From positions 1 to 35,289 of the forward strand of contig JAKALU010000012.1 of the NCBI GenBank assembly GCA_021824065.1: a stretch of 35,289 nt of DNA, given 5' to 3'. Source of the stretch: Nitrospirota bacterium. GTDB lineage: Bacteria; Nitrospirota; Thermodesulfovibrionia; Thermodesulfovibrionales; UBA1546. Within the stretch, counting starts at the first letter, position 1. Each line of letters starts with the position of its first letter. This document shows, piece by piece, positions 1 through 8,790 of this stretch. Under the pieces are notes generated by a model. It was not told where the DNA came from and searched no databases. It was given only the letters and a program-made list of their open reading frames with translations. A program made the position numbers and the translations under genes.

Positions 1-35
1 ACTGTTAAAACAACCGAGATGATTTTCAGGATCAT
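1..35 (-). CDS. 5' end of a probable T2SS secretin (partial)
   Basis: An ATG (bases 35-33 on the minus strand) follows a GAGG Shine-Dalgarno-like stretch and opens the peptide MILKIISVVLT, which looks like the start of a signal peptide. It begins 9 bases after the stop codon of gspC, and the rest lies outside the window. The outer-membrane secretin gspD is the expected neighbour of gspC, so a secretin is the best guess. That identity rests on synteny only; 11 residues cannot show it. Confidence 0.4.
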   Translation of the reverse strand, partial: MILKIISVVLT

Positions 36-44
36 TTATCTACC

Positions 45-527
45 TCATTTTTTTATTGTCTTTATTTTACTGATACTCAAAGAGATAGTCTCTTCATTCC
101 ATTTCAGATCAACGCTCTTCTCTTTAATATCAATAACTTCAACATCATCGAGCTTGTCGCCTTTCCTTACAGGCACGGCCTTAGCTTTGTCTTTTTCTAT
201 ATAGGCAATGTAGTCCCCGGATTGGTCAAGCACAATTCCTTTGAGATGCATCTCAGGTTTTTTAGGGGGTTCTACCCCCTTCATTTGAATCTGAGATTTG
301 GGTTGTACAGGGCTTCTCGAGGGGCTGAATAAATTATTTTCTGCTATCTCTTTGCCCCACCCTGATTCGAAAACAGGCAGTACCTTTCCGCTATTATTTA
401 TAGCTTCTTGAACCTTAGCCTCAATACCCCGGAGCGGATTATACACTATTGCCTCTCTATATAAATCCTTTAACAAGATTAATATAATAAGACACAAAAA
501 AACTAATATAAACCACCGCCTTATCAT
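45..527 (-). CDS. gspC: T2SS protein GspC-like, short, HR domain only
   Basis: This is a 160-residue inner-membrane protein with one N-terminal membrane segment (about residues 5-20), a linker, and a C-terminal beta-rich domain from about residue 70. The pattern NLFSP followed by MHLKGIVL and VPVRKGDKL resembles the homology-region (HR) domain of GspC, which links the inner-membrane platform to the secretin. Classical GspC is longer, around 270-300 residues, and ends in a PDZ or coiled-coil region; here the protein stops after the HR domain. It overlaps gspM by 4 bases and is followed by another start codon 9 bases downstream. The position after gspM, instead of at the head of the operon, is unlike the textbook C-to-M order. 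A PilP-like protein of a type IV pilus is the main alternative, but the gspK neighbour favours T2SS. Confidence 0.72.
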   Translation of the reverse strand: MIRRWFILVFLCLIILILLKDLYREAIVYNPLRGIEAKVQEAINNSGKVLPVFESGWGKEIAENNLFSPSRSPVQPKSQIQMKGVEPPKKPEMHLKGIVLDQSGDYIAYIEKDKAKAVPVRKGDKLDDVEVIDIKEKSVDLKWNEETISLSISKIKTIKK

Positions 528-1054
528 ACCTTCATAAGTCCGGAGACCTGCATCCTTATTCTCAAATCTCCGGGCATCTGTATATTAAGCACGTTTACGT
601 TTAATCTGTCTATCCTTATAAGTTGCTTGCTTGCGTCTATCTGTCTCATAAATTCACTCAGTTGACTTATCCCTCCATTACCTTCGATCTGGATTGGAAG
701 GCCCGCATAGTGCTTATACTTTACCACAGATAAAGGCTTAATTGAGATTATTTTGATGCCTGACTTTTCAGCAAAATCCTGTATGTGCCCCTGCAGCCTT
801 GCAAAGGCAAGAGACTCATTCGTATCCTGCAAGATATTAGCCTCCATCCCTTCAATGGCTTTTTCTGCGGTGTCGATCTCGGTCTCTGTCATCCCTGCGC
901 TTTTCAGAAATATCTCGTATTTATTGAGGGTGGCGTATTTTGCTTCGAGCGATTCCCTCATTACACTTCTTTTTTCAGAGAGTGGCATTATAAGAAATAT
1001 ATAGGCTGCAATTATTGCCATAATAATTGCCACTATAGGGATTGTCCTTCTCAC
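524..1054 (-). CDS. gspM: T2SS assembly-platform protein GspM (PilO-like)
   Basis: This 176-residue protein has a short cytoplasmic N-terminus, one membrane helix (about residues 6-24), a helical stretch (about 30-90), and a C-terminal ferredoxin-like domain with the motif GGISQLSEFMRQID. This is the bitopic layout of GspM/PilO proteins, which pair with GspL in the inner membrane and help anchor the secretion ATPase and pseudopilus. It overlaps gspL by 4 bases and gspC by 4 bases, so translational coupling is likely. GspM is poorly conserved in sequence, so the call rests on architecture and on its place between gspL and gspC. Confidence 0.75.
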   Translation of the reverse strand: MRRTIPIVAIIMAIIAAYIFLIMPLSEKRSVMRESLEAKYATLNKYEIFLKSAGMTETEIDTAEKAIEGMEANILQDTNESLAFARLQGHIQDFAEKSGIKIISIKPLSVVKYKHYAGLPIQIEGNGGISQLSEFMRQIDASKQLIRIDRLNVNVLNIQMPGDLRIRMQVSGLMKV

Positions 1055-2310
1055 GCCGCAATCTCCATTCTTATTGAAAATCTTTCTTTGCCATCCTGTG
1101 ATACAATCGGCGCTGCAAACTCAACCTTTTTGAAGAGTTTTGACTTATTGAGAGGCTCTATGATATTTGCTGCCCTATTTGCAAATCCTTCTATCTCTAC
1201 TCGGCCTTTTTCATCAACAGACATGCCTGTAAGCCATGCGTCTTTTGGCATAATCCTGCTCAATTCGGTCAGCACCTTTATATTAAGATTCCTTTTCCCC
1301 TGGAAGTCATGTAGAAACTTTCTTTTCTCATGAATGGATTCTAATTTTTTTCTTGCATCAAGAAGTCCCGAAGCCCTCTCCTTTATCTGCGCTATCTTTT
1401 TTTCCACGGAACTCAGCGCACTGTAATCTTTATAATACGAATATAATCCGGTAAAAAAGAATAATATTACGGCAAGAGATGTAAGCGCACCTATGGCATA
1501 AGGATAATAGTCTTTCTTTTCCGGCAAAAAATCTGCAGGCAAAAAATTAAATTTAAATCTTTGTTTCCTTAAAACAGAGAGCGCAATTGCATTTGGCAGA
1601 GACAAAGGAAAGGTCTTTGCGTTTATCTTATCTAACAGGACAGGTTCGGAAGCACCTGAAATGTATATGCCGCCGCTGAAAGACTCAGTGAGTTTCTCAA
1701 TCTCAGATATAATGTCCTTGCCTTTTAAAATTGTCCTGAACAGAGCAGGCATCTGGCCTTTCAATCCTGCAATGTGGTAATTATCTTCTGTTGCAAATAC
1801 AAAAATGGCGTCTCTTATCTTACCTGTTGTGATAAATTCATTAATAGCCTCTATGAAGGAACATCTTATAGCAGCAAGATTCAATCCTGAATCCCTGACC
1901 GCATTTAATATTCCGTCCACCAGATCCTTTCTTATTGAGAAGACGAGGATTCTTGTTCTGCGGGAGACCTTTTCAATGATAAAAAAATCATATATATATT
2001 CTTCAGGAGGCATCGGCAGATATCTTTCCAGTTCATATAATAGGGCATTCCTCATATCGGCCCTTGCTAATGATGGCATGTCAATAACATGATGCGAAAA
2101 ATTGTTGAGATTCAGTCCTATAACTACGTTGTCAGTCTTATGTTTTTCCTTTAATTTTTGAAATGTCTCTTTAATGACTGACAATCTCTCCTGTTCAGAC
2201 AGAGGAAGTTTTATTTCTTCTGATTTAACAGGTTTTATGAAGCCAAATTTTTTATCGACTATAGATATCTTTAAAAACGAATCCTCTAAACTAACTCCGG
2301 CGACTCTCAA
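1051..2310 (-). CDS. gspL: T2SS protein GspL (actin-like domain plus PilN-like domain)
   Basis: This inner-membrane platform protein recruits the secretion ATPase GspE. The N-terminal ~270 residues form a PilM/GspL-type actin-like fold, with a PilM-like stretch ALLYELERYLPMPPEEYIYDF. One membrane helix follows (roughly residues 270-290), then a PilN-like periplasmic part with a coiled coil and the pattern LTELSRIMPKDAWLTG. The ORF track starts at 2343 with a TTG that overlaps gspK by 53 bases. I prefer the TTG at 2310, which gives MRVAGVSLEDSF; it has a GGAG Shine-Dalgarno six bases upstream and matches where the actin-like domain should begin. A PilM-PilN fusion of a pilus system is the alternative name; gspK next door supports GspL. 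Confidence 0.78.
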   Translation of the reverse strand: MRVAGVSLEDSFLKISIVDKKFGFIKPVKSEEIKLPLSEQERLSVIKETFQKLKEKHKTDNVVIGLNLNNFSHHVIDMPSLARADMRNALLYELERYLPMPPEEYIYDFFIIEKVSRRTRILVFSIRKDLVDGILNAVRDSGLNLAAIRCSFIEAINEFITTGKIRDAIFVFATEDNYHIAGLKGQMPALFRTILKGKDIISEIEKLTESFSGGIYISGASEPVLLDKINAKTFPLSLPNAIALSVLRKQRFKFNFLPADFLPEKKDYYPYAIGALTSLAVILFFFTGLYSYYKDYSALSSVEKKIAQIKERASGLLDARKKLESIHEKRKFLHDFQGKRNLNIKVLTELSRIMPKDAWLTGMSVDEKGRVEIEGFANRAANIIEPLNKSKLFKKVEFAAPIVSQDGKERFSIRMEIAA

Positions 2311-3244
2311 TGCTCTCTCTCCAGTAAATAGTCTGCAAATCAAATCCTTTAGTCGTTGGTAACCTTTTTACTATAGATGTTATCTTCACTGCCTGGGTGC
2401 TGCCCGTCATGCCTGCTGTGACCTCTATCCTGAAGTTATACGATGCAGTCCGATTGAAACCTACCGATGCAAAATTTGTGGATATCTGTTTAACACCGCC
2501 GAACTCCTTTGACCGTTGCTTAAACACTGCGTCAATGTCTATCTGACTCATGCCCAGCATCGCCATAATCTCTTTAGAGGCTGTATTTATATTCATACCG
2601 CCATCACCAAAAATTGTAATCAAATTATACAGTGGTTTTATCTCTTCGGAGCCGTGGAGATATTCTGGCTTAAACCCTTTCACTAACAAAAGCTCCTCTA
2701 CAGTATTAAGACTCCGGTTTTTAGCTTTGTATGGAGGATCAAGAGATTCGTAATATTCATTCTCAGCGCCTGAGAGACGATGTTCTTTGTCAGGGTCTAT
2801 CCAGTCCAGCGTGGAGTCTATGACTTCCTGTTCTGAATCAGGAGGCATCTCGATATAATCAAAAAGTTTCTTAAGCCGTTCGCCGCCAGCAGTGTTTATG
2901 TTTATTTTTGATTCCTCGTCAGTCATCTTTATTTCGAGTTCCGATTCATCTGTAACCCGTTTGCCCGTTATAGGCTTTGCCTCTTTATCAACATATAGAT
3001 TACCATCTTCATCAATAAAGTCAACCGTCTTATCCTTGTCAGACAAAAGATAGCCCAGCGCTTCCTGATAACCTGACATGGCAAGATAATATGCCTTTGT
3101 TTCTTCTTTGAAGTTCCTCGTGCTCGCCCTGCCCCACCGTGTTGAGAATGAAAAACTCATTGCAATAATGCTCAACAGCACGAGCACCCACAAGGTCATC
3201 AGCAAGGCAATGCCCGAGTTAGAAGTTAGGCCTTTATTACTCAC
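2291..3244 (-). CDS. gspK: T2SS minor pseudopilin GspK
   Basis: This 317-residue protein begins with a class III prepilin signal: NSG followed by IALLMTLWVLVLL, with cleavage expected after Gly11. Position +5 of the mature protein is Met instead of the Glu seen in most pseudopilins, which is typical of GspK, the tip pseudopilin. After the hydrophobic helix come the GspK-type motifs SKININTAGGERL, DSTLDWIDPDKEHR and INTASKEIMAMLG. These belong to the large alpha-helical insert and the calcium-binding region known in the family. In T2SS, GspK caps the GspI-J-K tip complex. The genes for the other pseudopilins are not in this window. It is the first gsp gene of this operon, 56 bases after ilvN, and overlaps gspL. 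Confidence 0.85.
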   Translation of the reverse strand: MSNKGLTSNSGIALLMTLWVLVLLSIIAMSFSFSTRWGRASTRNFKEETKAYYLAMSGYQEALGYLLSDKDKTVDFIDEDGNLYVDKEAKPITGKRVTDESELEIKMTDEESKININTAGGERLKKLFDYIEMPPDSEQEVIDSTLDWIDPDKEHRLSGAENEYYESLDPPYKAKNRSLNTVEELLLVKGFKPEYLHGSEEIKPLYNLITIFGDGGMNINTASKEIMAMLGMSQIDIDAVFKQRSKEFGGVKQISTNFASVGFNRTASYNFRIEVTAGMTGSTQAVKITSIVKRLPTTKGFDLQTIYWRESIESRRS

Positions 3245-3300
3245 TTAACTTCCTCTCTATTTGGAATCTTGTTCGCAGATGAGATAGTGAAGGAGTTGTT

Positions 3301-3789
3301 CTATTTCTTTTTAACGCCTTCTCTTGTGATAGCAACCTTACCGGTCCTTACAAATTCTTTTATCCCCATGGGCCTCATAAGTTCCACAAATGCCGCTATC
3401 TTTTTTTCATCTCCTGTGATCTCAATGGTATATGTCTTCTGGCTCGAATCAACAATCCTGCCTCTGAATATTTCTGTAAGATTTAGCACCTCTGCCTTAT
3501 TTTCCTGTTTAGGTGCAACTTTCACCAGGACCATTTCGCGTTCGACATGGTCGAGTTCTGTCATGTCAGTGACCTTAATGATATCTATAAGCTTATTAAG
3601 TTGTTTTGTGATCTGTTCAATGACCCAGTCATCTCCTGTTGTAACTATTGTCATGATAGATATCTGCGGGTCTGTCGTCTCTCCTACCGAGAGGCTTTCG
3701 ATGTTATACCCTCTCCCGCTGAAGAGGCCTGATATCCTTGACAATACTCCGAATTTGTTTTCAACCAGAACAGAGATAGTGTGTCTCAT
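3301..3789 (-). CDS. ilvN: Acetolactate synthase small (regulatory) subunit
   Basis: This 162-residue protein has an N-terminal ACT domain (about residues 3-75), opening HTISVLVENKFGVLSRISGLFSGRGYNI, and a C-terminal ALS small-subunit domain. It activates the catalytic subunit IlvB and confers feedback inhibition by valine in the family. The length is typical (about 160). It lies 16 bases downstream of ilvB on the same strand, so the two are surely cotranscribed. gspK begins 56 bases further on, and I see no terminator between them, so read-through into the T2SS genes is possible. Confidence 0.95.
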   Translation of the reverse strand: MRHTISVLVENKFGVLSRISGLFSGRGYNIESLSVGETTDPQISIMTIVTTGDDWVIEQITKQLNKLIDIIKVTDMTELDHVEREMVLVKVAPKQENKAEVLNLTEIFRGRIVDSSQKTYTIEITGDEKKIAAFVELMRPMGIKEFVRTGKVAITREGVKKK

Positions 3790-3805
3790 GCTGTCACCTC
3801 AGCCT

Positions 3806-5545
3806 TTATTTCACTGCCTTTAATTTCTTTTCAGGTTTCTTTTCTACCTGTTCAAAAAGCATCTGGTCTATCGGTGCGCCAGCAGGCACCATTGGATAGA
3901 CCTTTTCCTTCCAGTCAACAACAAAATCCATAAACACTGTCCTCTTTATCCTAAATGCCTCTTTAAGAACAGGCTCGACCTCACTCGGTTTTGTTGCCCT
4001 GAGCCCGACAGCCCCGTATGCCTCGGCAATCTTGACGAAGTCAGGCACGGTCTCATTGAGCTTTGTATGAGAGTATCTCTCTTCGAAAAACAGTTCCTGC
4101 CACTGCCTCACCATGCCGAGGTATCTGTTATTAAGAATAGCCACCTTAACAGGCAGTTTATTGATTACTGCTGTAGCAAGCTCCTGTATATTCATCTGTA
4201 TGCTTCCGTCGCCTGCTATATCAATCACGAGTTTCTCAGGGTGTGCAAACTGTGCACCGATTGCAGCAGGAAAGCCATAGCCCATTGTTCCAAGCCCCCC
4301 TGATGTCAGCAATGTCCTCGGTTTATCGAATTTATAGAACTGTGCTGTCCACATCTGGTTCTGACCCACCTCTGTTGTAATAATTGCGTCACCTTTTGTC
4401 AGCTCGTATATCCTCTCAACAACAAACTGAGGTTTTATCACCTCGTCACTGTAAGTATATGTAAGCGGTCTTTCTGCCTGCCATGCATCTATCTGTTTTA
4501 ACCATGCCTTCCTGACCTCATCCCACTGTTCTTTTACCTCTTCCTTCAACACCTTATTCATAACCGTTAAAACTCTTTTAACATCGCCAACGATAGGCAC
4601 GTCAACTCTTACATTCTTCTTAATTGATGTCGGGTCAATATCTATATGGATAATCTTTGCATGCGGTGCAAATGCATCAACCTTGCCTGTCACCCTGTCA
4701 TCAAAACGCATCCCTATAGCAATAATAAGGTCTGAGTCCTGCACTGCTTTATTAGCATAATAAGTTCCGTGCATACCAAGCATGCCGAGAGAAAGTTTAT
4801 GCGAGCCCGGGAAACCGCCAAGCCCCATTAATGTCATAGTTACCGGGATATCAGTATATTCTGCAAGCTCTTTCAGTTCTTTTGAGGCGCCAGAGATAAT
4901 CACCCCTCCACCGGCAATTATTACCGGTTTTTTTGATTTTGCCATGAGATGGGCCGCCTGTGTAATCATCCACCTGTTGCCCTCGTATGTAGGCTTATAG
5001 CTCCTCATGTCTATTTCAGGCCATGTAAATTCAGCTTTGCCTGCAGTTACATCCTTTGGAAGGTCTATAAGCACCGGACCCGGCCTGCCTGAAGATGCTA
5101 TATAAAATGCCTCTTTTACAGTCCTTGAAAGGTCATTTACATCTTTCACAAGAAAATTATATTTTGTGCACGGTCTTGTTATTCCAACGATATCAGCCTC
5201 CTGAAATGCATCATTGCCAATGAGCAAGGTCGGTACCTGCCCTGAGAAAACCACCAATGGAATGGAATCCATTGACGCAGTTGCAATGCCGGTGACTGTA
5301 TTTGTTGCACCAGGACCAGAGGTTACAAGTGCTACACCAACTTTTCCTGATGCCCTTGCATAGCCGTCTGCTGCATGGACAGCGCCTTGTTCATGTCTTG
5401 TAAGAATCAATCGTAGATCTTTATCCGCATAAAGGACATCAAATATATTAAGGACAACACCTCCTGGATAGCCGAATATGTATTTCACGCCTTCTTTTTT
5501 AAGAGATTCAATCAATATCTCTGCACCTGAAATCTTTGTATGCAT
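3806..5545 (-). CDS. ilvB: Acetolactate synthase large (catalytic) subunit
   Basis: This thiamine-diphosphate enzyme condenses two pyruvates to 2-acetolactate, or pyruvate with 2-oxobutyrate, as the first common step of valine, leucine and isoleucine synthesis. The 579 residues show the TPP pyrimidine domain with catalytic Glu52 in [15 protein letters not shown], a central FAD-binding domain, and the TPP pyrophosphate domain with the [14 protein letters not shown] motif near residue 440 followed by [12 protein letters not shown]. Length and all three domains match full-size biosynthetic AHAS. The charged Lys/Glu-rich tail ([12 protein letters not shown]) is extra. The regulatory subunit ilvN follows directly. 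A candidate promoter lies about 35-65 bases upstream of the start. Confidence 0.96.
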   Translation of the reverse strand: MHTKISGAEILIESLKKEGVKYIFGYPGGVVLNIFDVLYADKDLRLILTRHEQGAVHAADGYARASGKVGVALVTSGPGATNTVTGIATASMDSIPLVVFSGQVPTLLIGNDAFQEADIVGITRPCTKYNFLVKDVNDLSRTVKEAFYIASSGRPGPVLIDLPKDVTAGKAEFTWPEIDMRSYKPTYEGNRWMITQAAHLMAKSKKPVIIAGGGVIISGASKELKELAEYTDIPVTMTLMGLGGFPGSHKLSLGMLGMHGTYYANKAVQDSDLIIAIGMRFDDRVTGKVDAFAPHAKIIHIDIDPTSIKKNVRVDVPIVGDVKRVLTVMNKVLKEEVKEQWDEVRKAWLKQIDAWQAERPLTYTYSDEVIKPQFVVERIYELTKGDAIITTEVGQNQMWTAQFYKFDKPRTLLTSGGLGTMGYGFPAAIGAQFAHPEKLVIDIAGDGSIQMNIQELATAVINKLPVKVAILNNRYLGMVRQWQELFFEERYSHTKLNETVPDFVKIAEAYGAVGLRATKPSEVEPVLKEAFRIKRTVFMDFVVDWKEKVYPMVPAGAPIDQMLFEQVEKKPEKKLKAVK

Positions 5546-5577
5546 ATGCCTCTTTTACTCCTTTAAAAATTTAGATA

Positions 5578-5608
5578 ATTTTAACATAAAAGGTTATGAA
5601 AATGTCTA
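5578..5608 (-). promoter_or_regulatory. Candidate promoter of ilvBN
   Basis: On the minus strand, TAGACA (5608-5603) and TTAAAAT (5584-5578) are separated by 18 bases, about 33 bases upstream of the ilvB start. The match to the sigma-70 consensus is only fair and the region is AT-rich, so this is a weak call. I see no leader peptide or attenuator between it and ilvB. Confidence 0.3.
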
Positions 5609-5680
5609 TAACTATCTAAAATTGCAGGATAATTTAAAAAATGTTTTGTTATTTTGTTATAATGATGAAGCCGATTTCAT

Positions 5681-5735
5681 GTCATTCCGACTTGTTTGGA
5701 ATCGTAAAAAAGGATTGCGGACAAGCCGCAATGAC
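5681..5735. repeat. Imperfect inverted-repeat element (23-bp arms)
   Basis: GTCATTCCGACTTGTTTGGA on the left pairs imperfectly with the reverse complement of the right arm GATTGCGGACAAGCCGCAATGAC, with a 9-base loop. It lies in the 217-base gap between hepT and ilvB. The sequence resembles dispersed palindromic repeats that begin with GTCATTC or GTCATTG in many bacterial genomes. A related element sits at 12499-12570. It could also act as a transcription terminator for the upstream HepT/MntA pair, but no T-tract follows. Confidence 0.6.
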
Positions 5736-5762
5736 AAAAATACCGAAGGCAGTTTTACCGCA

Positions 5763-6197
5763 TCACTGCCCGCTGCCTGCAAGATAGTCCTCTATCTCTT
5801 TTACATACTCAGGGTAAAGTTCTTCCGCCATCCTTACTGCTTCAAGCACCAATGAATGTTCAAGGAGATCATATTCATGAACAAGTCTATTTCTGAGGCC
5901 AGCCGATGGAGCAAGTTTCACTGCAAGGTCTGTAGAAATTATCTTCAATTCTCCTGCTTTTATAAAACTCTCATAGTAATCATCAGGGACTACGTTGCCT
6001 GTCTCTACGATAATATGGGTGTTTATATCAATGGCTGCCTCAATCAATTCCTGCAAAAGCCTCTCTGCTGCTTTTCTTTTATATACATCCTCAATGTATT
6101 CTTCTTTAGTCATGTCTTTTATCGGCTCAAGGGATTTAAGATTTTCTATGATAACTGTGAGCTTCCTCCTGACAATCCCTTTTTCTACAGGGCTCAT
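5763..6197 (-). CDS. hepT: HEPN-family toxin HepT-like (DUF86)
   Basis: This 144-residue all-helical protein carries the HEPN ribonuclease signature Rx4HxY as RNRLVHEY near residue 110, and the DUF86 pattern AAERLLQELIEAAIDI. In type VII toxin-antitoxin systems HepT is an RNase toxin that is inactivated when its partner MntA AMPylates the Tyr of this motif. Here the Arg, His and Tyr are all present, so the toxin looks intact. Its start overlaps the mntA stop by 4 bases (ATGA), the usual layout for the pair. The pair sits between ilvD and ilvB, all on the same strand. Length is normal for the family (130-150). Confidence 0.88.
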   Translation of the reverse strand: MSPVEKGIVRRKLTVIIENLKSLEPIKDMTKEEYIEDVYKRKAAERLLQELIEAAIDINTHIIVETGNVVPDDYYESFIKAGELKIISTDLAVKLAPSAGLRNRLVHEYDLLEHSLVLEAVRMAEELYPEYVKEIEDYLAGSGQ

Positions 6198-6616
6198 GAC
6201 AACCCCCTTGCTTCAAGAAAATATTTAATTGCCTTTGACTGTGCATCGCGCAATTTTTTTGTATCAACATACATCCTGAAAGCAAGGGAACAAAACTCGT
6301 TGAAGGTACCGGGTGATTTTTCATAAAGCACTTTTGCGGTTTTTGCAATAGAAAATTTCAGCAGGGAAGATGCGCGCCGCAAATCAACCACATCAATATT
6401 GTCTGTATGGAGAAGCCTGATAACCCTGTTAGTGAGTTCAAGGACATTTGCCGGCCTGTCAAAGAGAAAGGCAAGGTCAATATCGCTTTGCTTATGCGCT
6501 TTTCCTGACGGAAGAGATCCGAAAAGCAAAACAAGCTGCAACCCCTCATCTTTAAAAATTGTAGCCAGCCTCTCAGCGATTTCCTTCATAGTGACATGCC
6601 CTCTTGCCTTTGACAT
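6194..6616 (-). CDS. mntA: Minimal nucleotidyltransferase antitoxin MntA-like
   Basis: This protein carries the nucleotidyltransferase signature GSx10DxD as GSLPSGKAHKQSDID. In the HepT/MntA system it transfers AMP from ATP to the HepT active-site Tyr and neutralises it. The ORF track extends the frame upstream to 6856, but those extra 80 residues look non-coding and the family is about 100-140 residues. I start at the Met of MSKARG (6616), giving 140 residues; the Met at 6589 (MKEIAERL) is a good alternative. Neither start has a clear Shine-Dalgarno. The 3' end overlaps hepT by 4 bases. Confidence 0.85.
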   Translation of the reverse strand: MSKARGHVTMKEIAERLATIFKDEGLQLVLLFGSLPSGKAHKQSDIDLAFLFDRPANVLELTNRVIRLLHTDNIDVVDLRRASSLLKFSIAKTAKVLYEKSPGTFNEFCSLAFRMYVDTKKLRDAQSKAIKYFLEARGLS

Positions 6617-7040
6617 GCTTCTATTATTTAATACTCTTTTAATAAATGCAATAAATTCTGACATAAAGAGGGATTGCCATTGACAGTTTTTGAGGGTTTT
6701 TATAGAATCTGGCATGGTGTTGCAGAGGGATGATATCCGCATTGCATCTATCCCTCCATTTTGGCGGTGTATACGCAATAGTTGTTGATATGAAGTAGTT
6801 AGACGAAATAGAACCGCCTTTACTCTCTGGGAATATCGAGATAGAGCAGGAATCAATAACAGGGAAAAGAAAATATCATTGGTTTTTTATACTGCCTGTT
6901 TTATTGCCTTGATTGGATTAGTATCATTTATAACTTTTACATTTTTATCAGGCGTTTAAAAGGAAGGTTATTTTGTTAAAAAATGTGGTCAGCGACCGTT
7001 TAAATTTCCCCTGATAAACAGATAACGAAAGAGCAGCCTC
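6617..7040. other. 424-bp gap between ilvD and mntA
   Basis: No convincing gene is visible. The minus strand carries an upstream open extension of the mntA frame (to 6856) that resembles no family I know. The plus strand holds a start-less open frame ending at about 6959 that would encode a hydrophobic tail (ALIGLVSFITFTFLSGV), possibly a decayed membrane-protein end. AT-rich sequence at 6870-7000 may hold the promoter of the mntA-hepT pair, but I cannot point to a clear box pair. Confidence 0.4.
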
Positions 7041-8693
7041 TTACTTCATCACAGCGCCTTCGCCCGCAGAGCTAACCATCCTTGCATATCTTGAAAGATA
7101 GCCAGTTGTTATCTTTGGCTTTGGAGGTTTCCATTTGCTGAGCCTGTTTTTTATCTCTTTATCTGATAGAAGAACATCTATCTTTCTGTTCGGGATATCA
7201 ATCTTTATTCTGTCTCCATCCTTGAGAATTGCGATTACACCGCCTTCCATTGCCTCTGGTGATATATGTCCTATGCAGGGTCCTCTTGTTCCTCCTGAGA
7301 ATCTTCCATCAGTCAGCAATGCGACTGATTCGCTTAATCCCATCCCTGCAATGGTTGCTGTCGGAGAAAGCATCTCCCTCATACCAGGGCCTCCTTTTGG
7401 CCCTTCATATCTGATAACAACAACATCTCCTGGCTTTATCTTTCCATTTAATATCGCCTTCATTCCTTCTTCTTCTGAATTGAATATCTTTGCTTTGCCT
7501 TCAAATTTCATCATGTTCTTGCTTACAGCAGACTGTTTGACAACTGCGCCGTCTGGTGCAAGGTTACCTCTGAGAATTGCGATCCCGCCTTCTTTGTGAT
7601 ATGCCTTATCCAGAGGTTTTATTACGTTCTCATCAATCACCTCAGCAGAGTCTGCAATCTCGAAGATTCTTTTACCGCTTACTGTAATATTGTCGTTCAG
7701 GAGCTTTCTTAACCTTTTCATTAACGCAGGGATTCCTCCTGCCCAGTCAAGGTCTTCAAGATAATGCTCACCACCAGGTAACATGTTTGCGAGATGGGGA
7801 GTTTTTTTGCTTAATATATCAAACGTCTCAAGCGGAAGCCCCACTCCTGCATCATGTGCTATCGCTGGTATATGCAAAACAGTATTTGTAGAACCGCCCA
7901 ATGCAAGGTCAACCATTATTGCATTTTCAAACGCCTTCCCTGTCATTATCTTCCTCGGCGTAATATTTTTCTTTATCAACTCAACAATGCGTTCTCCGCT
8001 TGCAAAGGCAATCCTTCTCTTGTCAGCAGATACTGCAAGCGCAGTTGCACATCTCGGAAGACTCATGCCCAGCGCTTCTGTAACGCATGCCATTGTATTT
8101 GCAGTGTACATGCCCTGACATGAACCAGCACCCGGGCATGCGCACATCTCAAGGGATTCAAGTTCCTCATCTTTTATCAAGCCCTTTTTATATTTTCCAA
8201 TAGCCTCAAAGGTATCGTTAACCAATGACAATCTTTTGCCCCTCAGATGGCCTGAAAGCATAGGGCCTGCAGTAACAACTATTGAGGGTATATTTATCCT
8301 TGCAGCAGCCATAAGCATACCAGGGGTAATCTTGTCACAGTTTGTAAGCAGCACAAGTCCGTCAAGCTGGTGAGCCTGTGTAATTGTCTCAACCATGTCT
8401 GCAATCAACTCTCTTGACGGGAGTGAATAATGCATGCCTGTGTGTCCCATTGCAATTCCATCACAGATGCCCGGGATTCCAAAGAAAAAAGGATAACCTC
8501 CAGCAGTATGTATTCCTTTTTCTATAAATCTCTCAAGGTCTCTCATGCCTATGTGGCCGGGGATAATATCAGTAAAACTTGTTGCAACGCCTATAAACGG
8601 TTTTTTCATCTCGGTTTTGGGAATGCCTGTTGCGTAAAGGAGCGCCCTGTGCGGGACACGCTCCAATCCTTGTTTTATACGTTTGCTTCTCAT
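7041..8693 (-). CDS. ilvD: Dihydroxy-acid dehydratase
   Basis: This iron-sulfur enzyme dehydrates 2,3-dihydroxy-3-methylbutanoate and its ethyl homologue to the 2-oxo acids, the third step of valine and isoleucine synthesis. The 550 residues show [13 protein letters not shown] (Asp78), [10 protein letters not shown] (Cys119), [18 protein letters not shown] (Cys192), [12 protein letters not shown], and the C-terminal [14 protein letters not shown]. In many homologues the first cluster cysteine lies in a PCN motif near residue 45; here it reads IIPGHIG, with Gly, as I recall for archaeal homologues such as that of Methanocaldococcus. Thus only two of the three usual cluster cysteines are present. 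It is separated from ilvBN by the HepT/MntA pair but shares their strand. Confidence 0.96.
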   Translation of the reverse strand: MRSKRIKQGLERVPHRALLYATGIPKTEMKKPFIGVATSFTDIIPGHIGMRDLERFIEKGIHTAGGYPFFFGIPGICDGIAMGHTGMHYSLPSRELIADMVETITQAHQLDGLVLLTNCDKITPGMLMAAARINIPSIVVTAGPMLSGHLRGKRLSLVNDTFEAIGKYKKGLIKDEELESLEMCACPGAGSCQGMYTANTMACVTEALGMSLPRCATALAVSADKRRIAFASGERIVELIKKNITPRKIMTGKAFENAIMVDLALGGSTNTVLHIPAIAHDAGVGLPLETFDILSKKTPHLANMLPGGEHYLEDLDWAGGIPALMKRLRKLLNDNITVSGKRIFEIADSAEVIDENVIKPLDKAYHKEGGIAILRGNLAPDGAVVKQSAVSKNMMKFEGKAKIFNSEEEGMKAILNGKIKPGDVVVIRYEGPKGGPGMREMLSPTATIAGMGLSESVALLTDGRFSGGTRGPCIGHISPEAMEGGVIAILKDGDRIKIDIPNRKIDVLLSDKEIKNRLSKWKPPKPKITTGYLSRYARMVSSAGEGAVMK

Positions 8694-8735
8694 AGAAATA
8701 AATCTCCCTTCCTTATTAGTGCCTAAGTTCCATAG

Positions 8736-8790
8736 TGCAAAAGTTCAAAAGTTTCAGACTTCTGCTCTTTTGTTCTTCTGCACTTCTGCT
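8736..8790. repeat. Degenerate 7-8-base repeat stretch upstream of ilvD
   Basis: The run reads as variants of AACTTCTG/TTCAAAAG: an AAGTTCAAAAGTTTCAG part followed by three copies close to ACTTCTGC. It lies between the DUF465 stop codon and the ilvD start. It resembles in style the heptamer repeats found inside hemH, a GT4 gene and the kinase gene in this window. No clear hairpin with a T-tract, so I do not call it a terminator. Confidence 0.5.

Noticed and set aside
3269-3823. 184-aa plus-strand ORF.
   Set aside because: It is the antisense shadow of ilvN, which has clear family motifs on the other strand.
5856-6326. 156-aa plus-strand ORF.
   Set aside because: Antisense to the HepT/MntA pair, whose motifs are unmistakable; its composition (Cys/Phe/Tyr-rich) is typical of a shadow frame.
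6800-6960. Plus-strand open frame ending in a hydrophobic tail (ALIGLVSFITFTFLSGV).
   Set aside because: No start codon and no recognisable family; kept only as a possible decayed membrane-protein end in the gap description.
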